64,000 bases of DNA from Hyphomicrobiales bacterium (GTDB lineage Bacteria > Pseudomonadota > Alphaproteobacteria > Rhizobiales > Xanthobacteraceae): positions 59,076-123,075 of the forward strand of contig JAKFYI010000011.1 of NCBI GenBank assembly GCA_021730985.1, in the 5' to 3' direction. The notes beneath the pieces are model-generated. The model ran no database searches. It was not told the origin of the DNA and was given only the letters and a program-made list of their open reading frames with translations. The translations under genes and the position numbers were made by a program. The number at the start of each line of letters is the position of its first letter. Positions within the stretch are counted from its first letter, which is position 1. Shown here in pieces: positions 29,719-39,002 of the stretch.

Positions 29719-29821
29719 GGGGGCTATTTGGTGGGCCGGACGTTAATCCCAGCTCCGTTCGCGCCAGACTGGTCAACCAGGTCTTAATGCGGGGCTGGCT
29801 GCCCGCCCAGAATAGGCGAAA

Positions 29822-30178
29822 TCAGCGCGTTTCCGGCACCTTCACCAGTTCGAACTCGATGCTGGTGACCAGATCTTCGACCTGCGCGCGCGACAGCCAC
29901 ATCGCGGTCCAGCCCAACCCCGGGTGCTGCGTCGCAAACTGGATCGCCGCCCGATCAGGCGCGGCCTTGATGCGCCACAGCAGGTTGTCGCTCTGATGCA
30001 CCCGCGACGGATCGTCGGGCGGATCGGCCGGATGCACCGGCGACATCTGCGCGCGGCATTCGGCGAGATGCTGGATCAACCGGTCAACGCCCTCGGCGGT
30101 GAGTTCGGTATCCTCGCTGCCGACGCCAAGCGAGAGTCGCGTGGTGTCGCGCGATACGTCCAACCTGATGGGAAGCAT
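29822..30178 (-). CDS. hypothetical protein (118 aa)
   Basis: ORF with typical coding composition, no family recognised. Confidence 0.55.
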   Translation of the reverse strand: MLPIRLDVSRDTTRLSLGVGSEDTELTAEGVDRLIQHLAECRAQMSPVHPADPPDDPSRVHQSDNLLWRIKAAPDRAAIQFATQHPGLGWTAMWLSRAQVEDLVTSIEFELVKVPETR

Positions 30179-30203
30179 ATTCGGCTCTCCAGTCTTACAC
30201 CGC

Positions 30204-30290
30204 CGTCATCGCCGGACTTGATCCGGCGATCCATCTTTTCACGATGGATCACCGGGTCACGCGCCTGCGGCGCGGCCCGGTGATGACGGA
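30204..30290. repeat. palindromic repeat (CGTCATCGCCGGACTTGATCCGGCGATCCAT...)
   Basis: CGTCATCGCCGGACTTGATCCGGCGATCCATC...GATGGATCACCGGGTCACGCG...CCCGGTGATGACG. Confidence 0.8.
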
Positions 30291-31438
30291 AATTCCACCT
30301 GATACCTCAACTCCACAGACTTGCCGCTTTTCGACGACTCAATCGCGGCGAGGCAGATTTCCAGATTGGCGAGGCCCCAGCGGCCGTCGTGGATCGCCAC
30401 GCCGCCACCGATCGCATCGGCGAATTCGTCGAGCACCAGATCGCGCGGGCCGCGCTCGTTCGACAGCGCGATCTCCTTACGGCCCATATCCGAGTAGACA
30501 AACAAGCCATCCGGCGACTGCCGGATGTCGCCGCGCTCGCAGCTCACCAGCGTCAGCCCGAAGTGCGGCTGATGCGGCGCGCTGGCGGGGATGGCGCCGC
30601 CCGCGCGCTTGCGCTTCGCCGCCAGTTCGTCTGCTACGCTGCCCGCTGCACGCCGCACCGGCGCACGCTTCGCCAGCGGCTCGGTGAAGCCCCACTCCGT
30701 GACGTCGCCGATCAGCTCCATGGTCGAGAAATGGCCGTAGCCGTTGTACACTGCTGTCGCCGCCGCGCCGTCGGCGAACTGCATGAAAACCGTGTGCGCG
30801 CCGATCGAGCTTCGCGCCGCATCCCAGTCGAACGTGCTGGCGTGGACGCATTTCACCATGCCGCCGCCGAGCAGCCGGATAATGTCGAACTGGTGCGAGC
30901 CCTGGCGGAACGTCACGCTGCCGCCAAGCGAGACATCCAATTCGTCCGGACGGCGTGGACGGTAGATCCAGTCGGTGAAGTTCCAGGTGTGGATCATGCG
31001 AACGCGGCCGAGCCGGCCTGACGTCACGATCTCGCGCATGGTCCGGATCGGCAGATCGTAAGAGTGCGAATGCCCGACCAGCAGCACCACGCCCGCGCGC
31101 TCCGCCGCCTCGGCCATGGCGCGGCCCTGATCGATCGCCACCGCCATCGGCTTTTCGGTCAGCACATGTTTCTTCGCGGCGAATGCCAACGCGCAGTGCT
31201 CGGGATGCAGCTCGGTCGGCGTCGCGATGTAGACCGCGTCGAGCGCCGCGCCCGACAGCATCGACGGCAGATCGGCAAACGCCGGGACGCCTGTCTCGCG
31301 CCCGATCTCCTCGCGCGTCTCCGTCAGAGGCTCGGCGACCGCGGCCAACTCGAACGCCGCATGGCCACGGATCGCCGGCAAGAACGCGCGCCCGGCGGCT
31401 CCCAGCCCCACGATCCCGATGCGAATCCGCGCCGCCAT
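30257..31438 (-). CDS. Gfo/Idh/MocA family oxidoreductase
   Basis: MAARIRIGIVGLGAAGRAFLPAI...DAVYIATPTELHPEHCALAFAAKKHVLTEKPMA. Confidence 0.9.
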   Translation of the reverse strand: MAARIRIGIVGLGAAGRAFLPAIRGHAAFELAAVAEPLTETREEIGRETGVPAFADLPSMLSGAALDAVYIATPTELHPEHCALAFAAKKHVLTEKPMAVAIDQGRAMAEAAERAGVVLLVGHSHSYDLPIRTMREIVTSGRLGRVRMIHTWNFTDWIYRPRRPDELDVSLGGSVTFRQGSHQFDIIRLLGGGMVKCVHASTFDWDAARSSIGAHTVFMQFADGAAATAVYNGYGHFSTMELIGDVTEWGFTEPLAKRAPVRRAAGSVADELAAKRKRAGGAIPASAPHQPHFGLTLVSCERGDIRQSPDGLFVYSDMGRKEIALSNERGPRDLVLDEFADAIGGGVAIHDGRWGLANLEICLAAIESSKSGKSVELRYQVEFPSSPGRAAGA

Positions 31439-31499
31439 TGGCTTTGCACGCCTTCCCTGGTTTTGACCGCCGGACAAGAGTAATCTGTCTTTGTACTTT

Positions 31500-31548
31500 G
31501 GGCATGATCTTATCCGAAAACCGGAGACCACTTTTCGGGGTCATGCCC
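31500..31548. repeat. palindromic intergenic repeat in divergent promoter region
   Basis: GGGCATGATCTTATCCGAAAACCGGAGACCACTTTTCGGGGTCATGCCC: inverted arms GGGCATGA../..TCATGCCC and CCGAAAA/TTTTCGG. Confidence 0.7.
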
Positions 31549-31573
31549 TGGCGCCTGAACAGGAGACCGCGGA

Positions 31574-32863
31574 ATGCTGACCGCCGAGCAGAACGAATTG
31601 CTCACGCGCATCGGACCCGGCACGCCGGGCGGCAACATGATGCGGCGCTACTGGCAGCCGATCGCCGCGGCCTCGGAGTTCGAAGGCAACACCTGGAACA
31701 AGCGCGTTCGCCTGCTCGGCGAAGACCTTGTGCTGTTCAAGGATGGCGAAGGCCGGCTCGGCCTGATCACCGAGCTCTGCCCGCATCGCCGCGCCTCGCT
31801 CGCATACGGCATCCCGACCAAGGACGGCATCCGCTGCCCCTATCACGGCTGGGAGTTCAGCCGCGGCGGCGAATGCCTCGCGCAGCCGAACGAACCGGAA
31901 AAAAGCGCGTTCCGCCACAAGGTCAGCACGCCGGCCTACGCGGTCGAGGAGATGGGCGGGATGATCTGGGCCTATCTCGGTCCCGCCGAAAGCAAATCGC
32001 TGCTGCCGCGCATCGACGGCTTCGTGGCCGAGGGCGCGATCCGTATGCTGGGCCGCACGCTGCTGCCGGTGAACTGGCTGCAGATCATGGAAAATTCGAT
32101 GGACCCGATCCACACCGAGTGGCTGCACGGGCACACCTACGAGTTCGTGAAGGCGCAGCAGGGCGCGGGCACCAAAGTCGCGATCTCGGCGCGGCATGAG
32201 AAGATCGCATTCCGCGAATTCGAGCACGGCATCACCAAGCATAGGCTGCTCGCGGGGCATTCGGAGGATTCCGACGACTGGCGGATCGGCCACCCGGTGG
32301 TGTTCCCGAACATTCTCTCGGTCGGCAACGGTGACGAGGTCTCGCGCTACTACGCGTTCCAGATCCGCGTGCCGGTGGACGACACTCACACCATGCACCT
32401 CTGGTACACCGCTTACATGCCGCCGAAGCGGCAGACGGTTTCACCGCATCTGCTCGACAAGGTTCACGTCTATGACGTGCCCTACCAGGACGAGAAGGGC
32501 GCGTTCATCGCCGACAATATCGACGGCCAGGACATGATGGTGTGGATCACGCAAGGGCCGATCGCCGACCGCACCAAGGAGAATCTCGGCGCATCCGACA
32601 ACGGCATCGCGCTGTACCGCCGGGTGCTGCGCCGCGAGATCAAGAAGGTCGAGGAAGGCATCGACCCGATGTTCACGTTCCGCGATCCGGCGCAGAACGT
32701 GCGGATCGACTTGCCGAACGAACGCAAGAAGCATCACAACAGCGACGGCGTGCGAAGCTGGATCATGCGCACGCACGCGGCGTATTCGCCGATCGCCGAG
32801 GACGTCATCAGGATGTACGAGGCGGTGAAGCCGGACAAGCCGCCGGTCCGGCTTGTCGGCTGA
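31574..32863 (+). CDS. Rieske 2Fe-2S aromatic ring-hydroxylating oxygenase, alpha subunit
   Basis: CPHRRASLAYGIPTKDGIRCPYHGW (CxH-x16-CxxH); mononuclear iron region NSMDPIHTEWLHGHTYE. Confidence 0.9.
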   Translation: MLTAEQNELLTRIGPGTPGGNMMRRYWQPIAAASEFEGNTWNKRVRLLGEDLVLFKDGEGRLGLITELCPHRRASLAYGIPTKDGIRCPYHGWEFSRGGECLAQPNEPEKSAFRHKVSTPAYAVEEMGGMIWAYLGPAESKSLLPRIDGFVAEGAIRMLGRTLLPVNWLQIMENSMDPIHTEWLHGHTYEFVKAQQGAGTKVAISARHEKIAFREFEHGITKHRLLAGHSEDSDDWRIGHPVVFPNILSVGNGDEVSRYYAFQIRVPVDDTHTMHLWYTAYMPPKRQTVSPHLLDKVHVYDVPYQDEKGAFIADNIDGQDMMVWITQGPIADRTKENLGASDNGIALYRRVLRREIKKVEEGIDPMFTFRDPAQNVRIDLPNERKKHHNSDGVRSWIMRTHAAYSPIAEDVIRMYEAVKPDKPPVRLVG

Positions 32864-32899
32864 GACAAAATCTCTCACAGTCAGTGCTGGGAGAGACTT

Positions 32900-33106
32900 A
32901 TGAGCAGTTCAAAGAATGCCCTCGACATCATCAAACCGCTGGCAGAACTGCACGGCCTGCAGCGCGCGCTGGAAAAATTTCCCGACGGCGTGAAGGCCGC
33001 AGCCGAGCGAGGCCTGCGTCCGGTCGGCGCGATGCCCGCCGGCAACTCGCCGATCACGCAGCCCGCGCACATTTTCAACCCCGATCAATTCGAGCGCGGC
33101 AAATGA
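32900..33106 (+). CDS. small hypothetical protein (68 aa), translationally overlapping the amidase
   Basis: MSSSKNALDIIKPLAELHGLQRALEKF...; GGGAGAG RBS region; stop overlaps amidase ATG (ATGA). Confidence 0.65.
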   Translation: MSSSKNALDIIKPLAELHGLQRALEKFPDGVKAAAERGLRPVGAMPAGNSPITQPAHIFNPDQFERGK

Positions 33107-34539
33107 CCGGCCTCGCCTGGCTCTCCGTCGCCGAAGGCTCGCAGCTTCTTCGCTCCCGCAAGCTGTCGCCGGTCGAATGGACCAAGGCGCTGCTGGAGCG
33201 CATCGCCGCGGTCGATCCCGCCTACAACGCCTTCCTCACCGTCACGGCCGATCGCGCATTGGCGCAGGCGAAAGTCGCCGAAGCCGAGATCGCGGCCGGC
33301 GACTGGCGCGGCCCCATGCACGGCGTGCCATATGCCGCCAAGGACATCTTCGACATCGAGGGCATGGCAACGACCTGCCACTCGAAAATCCGCATCGACC
33401 ACCGCGCGGCCGCGGACGCCTTCGTGATCCGCAAGCTGCACGAGGCCGGCGCCGTCCTGCTCGGCAAGCTGGCGCTGCACGAGTTCGCCACCGGCGGCCC
33501 GGCGTTCGATCTGCCCTGGCCGCCGGCCAGAAATCCGTGGAACCGTGACCTGCATCCCGGCGGCTCGTCGAGCGGCTCGGGCGCGGCGCTCGCCGCGGGC
33601 CTCGCGCCGGCGGCGCTTGGCACCGACACCGGCGGCTCGGTGCGAAATCCGGCCACCTGCTGCGGCATCGTCGGGCTGAAGCCGACCTACGGCGCGATCA
33701 GCCTCGGCGGCGTCTTTCCGCTGACCTACTCGCTCGATCACGTCGGGCCGATGACGCGGGACGTCGAGAGCAATGCGATCCTGCTGCAAGCGCTGGCCGG
33801 CTACGACGCCAGCGATCCGACCATGACGCAGCGGCCGATGGCCGATTGCCTCAAAGGCATGAAGTCTGGTCTGAAGGGCATGAAGATCGGCGTGATCGAG
33901 CATTTCTATACCAAGGATGCGCCGGCCGATCCCGACCAGGTGCGCGGCATCGAGAGCGCGATCGAAATTCTCAAGAAACTCGGCGCCGACGTGTGCACGA
34001 TCAGCGTGTCGCCGCTCTCGCTGTGGACCGACTGCAACCGCACCATCCACGCCTCCGAGGCCTACGCAATCCACGAGAGCGACCTGCAGGAGCGGCCGGA
34101 AGACTTTGCCATGCTCACGCGCAACCGGATATTCCCCGGCGCATTCGTCACGGCTGCGAAATACATCAAGGCGCAGCAATTGCGCCGCGCGCTGTGCAAC
34201 GAAATGGCGGAGGCCACGCGCGGCCTCGACGCCGTGATCACGCTGTCGAGCCTGCTGCTGCCGTGCCAGATCGACGACACCGCACTGGTGCTGAAAACCT
34301 ACGATCAGCAATGCCGGCTGGTGTTCAACGTCACCGGCACGCCGTGCATCTCGGTGCCGACCGGCCTGTCGAAGAGCGGCATGCCGCTTGCCATGCAGAT
34401 CGCGGGACACGCGTTCGACGAGCCCACGGTCTATCGCGTTGCCCACGCCTATTGCGAGGCGGCGGGCACCGTCATCACCGCCGATCCGAAGACGCAGCCG
34501 CGATTGGTGCCGATGCCGAAAACCGCAGCGGCGGAGTAG
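33103..34539 (+). CDS. amidase (amidase signature family)
   Basis: AAKDIFDIEGMATTCHS...NPWNRDLHPGGSSSGSGAALAAGLAPAALGTDTGGSVRNPA. Confidence 0.92.
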   Translation: MTGLAWLSVAEGSQLLRSRKLSPVEWTKALLERIAAVDPAYNAFLTVTADRALAQAKVAEAEIAAGDWRGPMHGVPYAAKDIFDIEGMATTCHSKIRIDHRAAADAFVIRKLHEAGAVLLGKLALHEFATGGPAFDLPWPPARNPWNRDLHPGGSSSGSGAALAAGLAPAALGTDTGGSVRNPATCCGIVGLKPTYGAISLGGVFPLTYSLDHVGPMTRDVESNAILLQALAGYDASDPTMTQRPMADCLKGMKSGLKGMKIGVIEHFYTKDAPADPDQVRGIESAIEILKKLGADVCTISVSPLSLWTDCNRTIHASEAYAIHESDLQERPEDFAMLTRNRIFPGAFVTAAKYIKAQQLRRALCNEMAEATRGLDAVITLSSLLLPCQIDDTALVLKTYDQQCRLVFNVTGTPCISVPTGLSKSGMPLAMQIAGHAFDEPTVYRVAHAYCEAAGTVITADPKTQPRLVPMPKTAAAE

Positions 34540-34568
34540 CCGCTCCAACATCACCGCCGTGACCGGAA

Positions 34569-34775
34569 TCAATTCCACATCGAATAGATCAGCCGGCCGA
34601 ACGCGTAAACAATGCCGCATACGACCAAGAACAGGATTCCCCACACCAGATAATCGATCTGTTTGCGGAACTCGGCGGACGCCTTCTGCAGCACCCTCGA
34701 CTTCTTGAAGAACAAATTCTTCACGAACAGGATGAGCGGTATCGAGGCCGCCAGGATCGTGATCAGTTTGAGCAT
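34569..34775 (-). CDS. small hypothetical membrane protein (68 aa)
   Basis: Two hydrophobic segments (ITILAASIPLILFV; YLVWGILFLVVCGIVYAFG). Confidence 0.5.
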   Translation of the reverse strand: MLKLITILAASIPLILFVKNLFFKKSRVLQKASAEFRKQIDYLVWGILFLVVCGIVYAFGRLIYSMWN

Positions 34776-34812
34776 GGGGACGCTTTCGGGGCCGCTGCGG
34801 CTTCGCAGCCGC

Positions 34813-35796
34813 TCACTCGATCACGTCGTTGGCGCGCAGCAAAATCGATGTCGGCAGTTCGACGCCGATGGCTTTCGCGGCCTTCAGGTTGACCGCCAGT
34901 TCGAAGGTGGTCGGCTGCTCGATCGGCAGATCGGCCGGCTTGGCGCCATTGAGAATCTTCGCGACCAGGGCGGCAATTCGCCGGAAATTCGATTCTATGT
35001 TCACGCCATAAGACATCAGGCCGCCAAGATCGACGTAGGATTTGAAGATGTAGATCGCCGGCAAGCGATGCTTGAGCGCCTCATCCACGATGTTCTTCTG
35101 ATAGGTTCCAATATTCGGACCGGAGGCCACCAGAAGCATCTCGGCGCCACCCGCCGCAATCGCGCGGAACATAGCCGGGATGTCGTAGGGCATGCTTTCA
35201 AACTTGTGCGACGCCACCTCAAGTCCAAGCGACCGGGCCACACGCGCGGCCGCTTCGTGCTGGTCCGTGGTCTGCACATCCCAGACGAGCGCGAGGCGTT
35301 TCCTCTGAGGGAACGTCTCCTTCAGCAGTTCGACCTGTTTTTCAGCCAGTTCCGGTTGCCGCGTGAAAACGCCGGTCACATTGCCGCCGGGCTTGGCGAG
35401 CGACTGCACGTAGCCGCCGGCAATCGGATCGAAATTGTTGGCCCACATGACGATGGGAGTCGATGGGGCGGCCGCAACAGCGGCGCGCAACGTCTGCTCG
35501 GTCCCCCCGGCAATGATCACGTCGGTCTTCGAGGCCACGAGATCGGCCACCAATGCCAGCAACCGCGGCGCATCGACCTGATTTGAGCGAGCCTCCAGCG
35601 TGAAATTCTTTCCTTCGACGAAGCCGGACTTGCTCATCTCATCGACGAACGCGGGCCGCGCCAAACGGAAGACCGGACTGTTCGTCCCCATCACGAGGCC
35701 GACGCGATAAACCCTGCCGGCTTGCTGCGCGCCCGCCGCGCCGGGCCATGCGATGGCCGCGCCGCCAAGCAGCTTGATCAGTTCGCGGCGGTGCAC
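34813..35796 (-). CDS. ABC transporter substrate-binding protein (pfam04392-like)
   Basis: MHRRELIKLLGGAAIAWPGAAGAQ...VDAPRLLALVADLVASKTDVIIAGGTEQTLRA...SLAKPGGNVTGVF. Confidence 0.88.
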   Translation of the reverse strand: MHRRELIKLLGGAAIAWPGAAGAQQAGRVYRVGLVMGTNSPVFRLARPAFVDEMSKSGFVEGKNFTLEARSNQVDAPRLLALVADLVASKTDVIIAGGTEQTLRAAVAAAPSTPIVMWANNFDPIAGGYVQSLAKPGGNVTGVFTRQPELAEKQVELLKETFPQRKRLALVWDVQTTDQHEAAARVARSLGLEVASHKFESMPYDIPAMFRAIAAGGAEMLLVASGPNIGTYQKNIVDEALKHRLPAIYIFKSYVDLGGLMSYGVNIESNFRRIAALVAKILNGAKPADLPIEQPTTFELAVNLKAAKAIGVELPTSILLRANDVIE

Positions 35797-35928
35797 TGGC
35801 GCGCCTCCAGCTCATGGCTTCCGTATGAGGCTAACACCGATCCCCGGCCCACGCCCAGCCGCGGCGAACTGGTCCGGCGATCGGCTCGGGGACATCGCCC
35901 ATACTGCGGGTCATCGCCTCACACTCCG

Positions 35929-36072
35929 CTGTCATCGCCCGCGCAAGCGGGCGATCCAGTACCCCCATTTGCAACGGCATGAGTACAGTCGAGGCGTTGG
36001 CGTTTACTGGATGCCCGCCATAGGCGAGCGACGCGACGCCGTCCTTTGGACGGCTATGCACGGGCACGACAA
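35929..36072. repeat. composite REP element (class I with nested CATAGGCGAGCG..GACGCCGTCC module)
   Basis: CTGTCATCGCCCGCGCAAGCGGGCGATCCAGTA...TTTACTGGATGCCCGC[CATAGGCGAGCGACGCGACGCCGTCCTTTGGACGGCTATG]CACGGGCACGACA. Confidence 0.8.
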
Positions 36073-36112
36073 TTGAGCGAATATCACCGGCTTCGGATTC
36101 CTGGAGACGCCC

Positions 36113-37003
36113 ATGACCACCTACCCGCGCGACCGGTTCAGCTATTCTTCGCCGTTCACCCGGCCGCCGCTAAAGCTGCCCGGCAAAGGGCGGATGATCG
36201 TCTGGTCGGTGGTCAACATCGAGGAGTGGGAAATCACCCGGCCGATGGCGCGGCAGCTTTCGATCGCGCCGCAGGGCCAAAGCGTCATTCCCGACATGCC
36301 GAACTGGACCTGGTACGAGTACGGCATGCGGGTCGGCTTCTGGCGTCTGATGAAGGCGCTGCAGAAGGCCAAGGTGACGCCGACCATGTCGCTCAACGCC
36401 AAGGTCTGCGAGACCTACCCGGAGGCGACCGCCGCCGCGCGCGACGCCGGCTGGGAGTTCATGGCGCACAGCTTGGTGCAGATGCCGATCCAGCAGATCG
36501 CCGACCGGCAGCGCGAGGTGATGGATCAGTCGATCGGCATTCTCAAGAAATTCACCGGCAAGATGCCGTACGGCTGGCTGGGACCGGGCCGCGGCCAGAT
36601 GTACGACACGCTCGACCACGCCACCGCGGCGGGCTTCACATGGTTCGGCGACTGGGTGCTCGACGACCAGCCGATCTGGGTGAAGACCGCGAACGGCCCG
36701 ATCCTGTCGGTTCCCTACAGCGCCGAGATCAACGACATCACCATGATGGTGTCGCACCACCACGAATCCGACGTGCTGTTCCGGCGCACCAAGGACGCGT
36801 TCGACCGGCTCTATCTGGAGTCGAAGCAGTCGCCACGCATCCTGGCGATCGGCGTACACCCGTATGTCACCGGGCAGGCGCACCGCATCAAATATTTCGA
36901 GCAGCTCTACTCGTACATCAACAAGCACCCGGGCGTGGTGCACTGGACCGGCCAGCAGATCCACGACTGGTACGCCAAGCAGGTGCCGGCGCCTAAATCC
37001 TGA
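36113..37003 (+). CDS. NodB-fold/polysaccharide deacetylase family protein (PuuE-like)
   Basis: FTRPPLKLPGKGRMIVWSVVNIEEWEITRPMAR...GWEFMAHSLVQMPIQ...GWLGPGRGQM; paralog of 17797..18681. Confidence 0.82.
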   Translation: MTTYPRDRFSYSSPFTRPPLKLPGKGRMIVWSVVNIEEWEITRPMARQLSIAPQGQSVIPDMPNWTWYEYGMRVGFWRLMKALQKAKVTPTMSLNAKVCETYPEATAAARDAGWEFMAHSLVQMPIQQIADRQREVMDQSIGILKKFTGKMPYGWLGPGRGQMYDTLDHATAAGFTWFGDWVLDDQPIWVKTANGPILSVPYSAEINDITMMVSHHHESDVLFRRTKDAFDRLYLESKQSPRILAIGVHPYVTGQAHRIKYFEQLYSYINKHPGVVHWTGQQIHDWYAKQVPAPKS

Positions 37004-37024
37004 TCGATCCTAAAGGGGGCGAAC

Positions 37025-38020
37025 ATGAACACACATTGGCGCAAGGCTGCGATGGCTTGGCTTGGGCTGCTCGCGATTGCCGCGTCGGATGTCCGCGCGC
37101 AGTCCGACTACCCGAACAAGTCTGTGCGGATCGTTGTCGATTCGGCTGCGGGCAGCGCCAACGACGCGACGTCGCGCATCCTTGCCGACAAGCTCAGCCA
37201 GATCTGGGGCCAGCCGGTGCTGACGCTCAACCAGCCCGGCGCCGGCGGCGGCATCGCGGCGCGCGTGGCCCAGCAATCGCCGAATGACGGCTACACGCTC
37301 TACCTGCCCTCCACATCGACCTTCCTTGCGCTGCCCGGCGGCCCGGGCGTCGCGCCGAACATGCCGGTCGAGCTGCCGCGCGACTTCGCCTCGATCGGCT
37401 TCGTGCTGCAACAGCCGATCTTCCTCGGCGCGTCGCACAAGTCCGGCATCAACGACCTGAAGCAGTTGATCGAGTTCGCGAAGCAGAAGCCGAACGAGAT
37501 CACTTACGCGGCGACCGGCCGCGGCCGCCTCACCCATCTGACGATGGAGCTGCTGCAGGCGCGCACCGGCACCAAGCTGCAACTGGTGCCCTACGCCGGC
37601 GGCCCGGCGCAGGCGATGAATGACGTGATGAGCGGGCGGGTCCACCTCGTGCTGGACGCCTACGCGGGTCTCGCCGCCGCGCTGCGTGGCGATCTCATCA
37701 AAGGGCTGGGCCACAGTTCGCTGGAGCGCCTGCCCGGATTCGAGAACCTGCCGCCAATCGCCGAGACCATTCCGAACTTCTTCGTCGGCGCCTGGACCAT
37801 CATGCTGGCGCCGAGCGGCACGCCGGACCCGATCATCCGCAAGGTGAGCGCCGACCTGTGGACCGCGCTCAACGACGCGGAGGTGAAGTCCAAGTTCGCA
37901 GCGAACGGCGCCTTCGTCCGACGCATGTCCCCCGAGGAGGTCACGGCGTTCGTGCAATCGGAACAGAAAACGTGGCGGCCGATTCTTCAGCAAGTGGCGA
38001 ACGAAGCCGAGAAGAAGTGA
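37025..38020 (+). CDS. tripartite tricarboxylate transporter substrate-binding protein (Bug/TctC)
   Basis: Signal peptide ...DVRAQSDYPNKSVRIVVDSAAGSANDATSRILADKLSQIWGQPVLTLNQPGAGGGIAARV. Confidence 0.9.
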   Translation: MNTHWRKAAMAWLGLLAIAASDVRAQSDYPNKSVRIVVDSAAGSANDATSRILADKLSQIWGQPVLTLNQPGAGGGIAARVAQQSPNDGYTLYLPSTSTFLALPGGPGVAPNMPVELPRDFASIGFVLQQPIFLGASHKSGINDLKQLIEFAKQKPNEITYAATGRGRLTHLTMELLQARTGTKLQLVPYAGGPAQAMNDVMSGRVHLVLDAYAGLAAALRGDLIKGLGHSSLERLPGFENLPPIAETIPNFFVGAWTIMLAPSGTPDPIIRKVSADLWTALNDAEVKSKFAANGAFVRRMSPEEVTAFVQSEQKTWRPILQQVANEAEKK

Positions 38021-38032
38021 GGGCCGCCCGGC

Positions 38033-38869
38033 TCACCCAAACAACCTCTGCTTCGCCTCCAGCGCCGCCTGCTCCATGGTCATGAACACCGCGCCCTCAC
38101 GGCCCAGCTGCTCGGTGAGCCATTCCAGCGCCAGCATGCGGCTGCCGCGGCCGATCACGAACGGATGCATGGTGTAGGTCAGCACACCCCAGTCCACCGT
38201 CTTCTTCATGTAGAGAAATTCATCGAGCCAGGCCTGCATCACCGCGCGCGGCGGCTGCATCGACGCCAGCACGCTCTGCGGCGTGCGCACGAATTCAAAA
38301 TGCGGATAGTCGTCGAGCGACCACGAGATCGGCATTTCGATCAGGTCGGTCGGCGTGCCGAAGCGGAACGGCTTGCCGAGCTCGGCCACGTCGCCGCGCC
38401 GGGCGCGATAGGGAGTGTAGTCGGCGCCCATCAGGCTCGTGTCGTACAGAAAGCCGTGCTTGATCAGCAGGTCGATGGTGTGCTCGCTCAAGTCCCATGA
38501 CGGCGAGCGATAGCCGCGCGCGGTGCGCCCCGTCAGCTTGAGGATGCTCTCGTTGGCGCGAACGAGATCGGCCTCCTCCTCTTCGCGGGTCTGGTTGGCG
38601 GGCGGGATATGCGCCCAGGAGTGATGGCCGATCTCGTGACCGGCATCCGCCACCGCGACGCTTTCCGCCGGCCAGCTTTGGATGGTGAAGCCCGGCGTGA
38701 ACCAAGTCGCCTTGATGCCGCGCTCCTTCAGGAACTTGAGGATGCGCGGCGCAGCCGTAGTGGCGCCGAACTCGCCGCGCGACAGCGGCGTCGGCGTGGT
38801 CATGCCGCGGGCGATGAAGCCGGACTGGGTGTCGAAATCGAAGGTGAGGCAGACGATGTGGCGGGGCAT
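38033..38869 (-). CDS. polysaccharide deacetylase family protein (canonical NodB motifs)
   Basis: CLTFDFDTQSG...HEIGHHSWAHIPP...GYRSPSWDLSEHTIDLL. Confidence 0.88.
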   Translation of the reverse strand: MPRHIVCLTFDFDTQSGFIARGMTTPTPLSRGEFGATTAAPRILKFLKERGIKATWFTPGFTIQSWPAESVAVADAGHEIGHHSWAHIPPANQTREEEEADLVRANESILKLTGRTARGYRSPSWDLSEHTIDLLIKHGFLYDTSLMGADYTPYRARRGDVAELGKPFRFGTPTDLIEMPISWSLDDYPHFEFVRTPQSVLASMQPPRAVMQAWLDEFLYMKKTVDWGVLTYTMHPFVIGRGSRMLALEWLTEQLGREGAVFMTMEQAALEAKQRLFG

Positions 38870-38878
38870 ACTCGGCCT

Positions 38879-38994
38879 GTCATGCTCCGCGAAAGCGGAG
38901 CATCCAGTATCCGGCGAACCGGGGGCTCGCACAACTGCGGACCACACATGCAACTGTGATTACTGGATTGCCCGCTTGCGCGGGCAATGACAAT
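38879..38994. repeat. REP/BIME-like element, class I
   Basis: TGTCATGCTCCGCGAAAGCGGAGCATCCAGTA...TTACTGGATTGCCCGCTTGCGCGGGCAATGACAA. Confidence 0.85.
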
Positions 38995-39002
38995 CATGGG
39001 GG

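Noticed and set aside
33085-34644. 519-aa minus-strand ORF
   Set aside because: Shadow of the amidase gene, which has full amidase-signature motifs on the plus strand.
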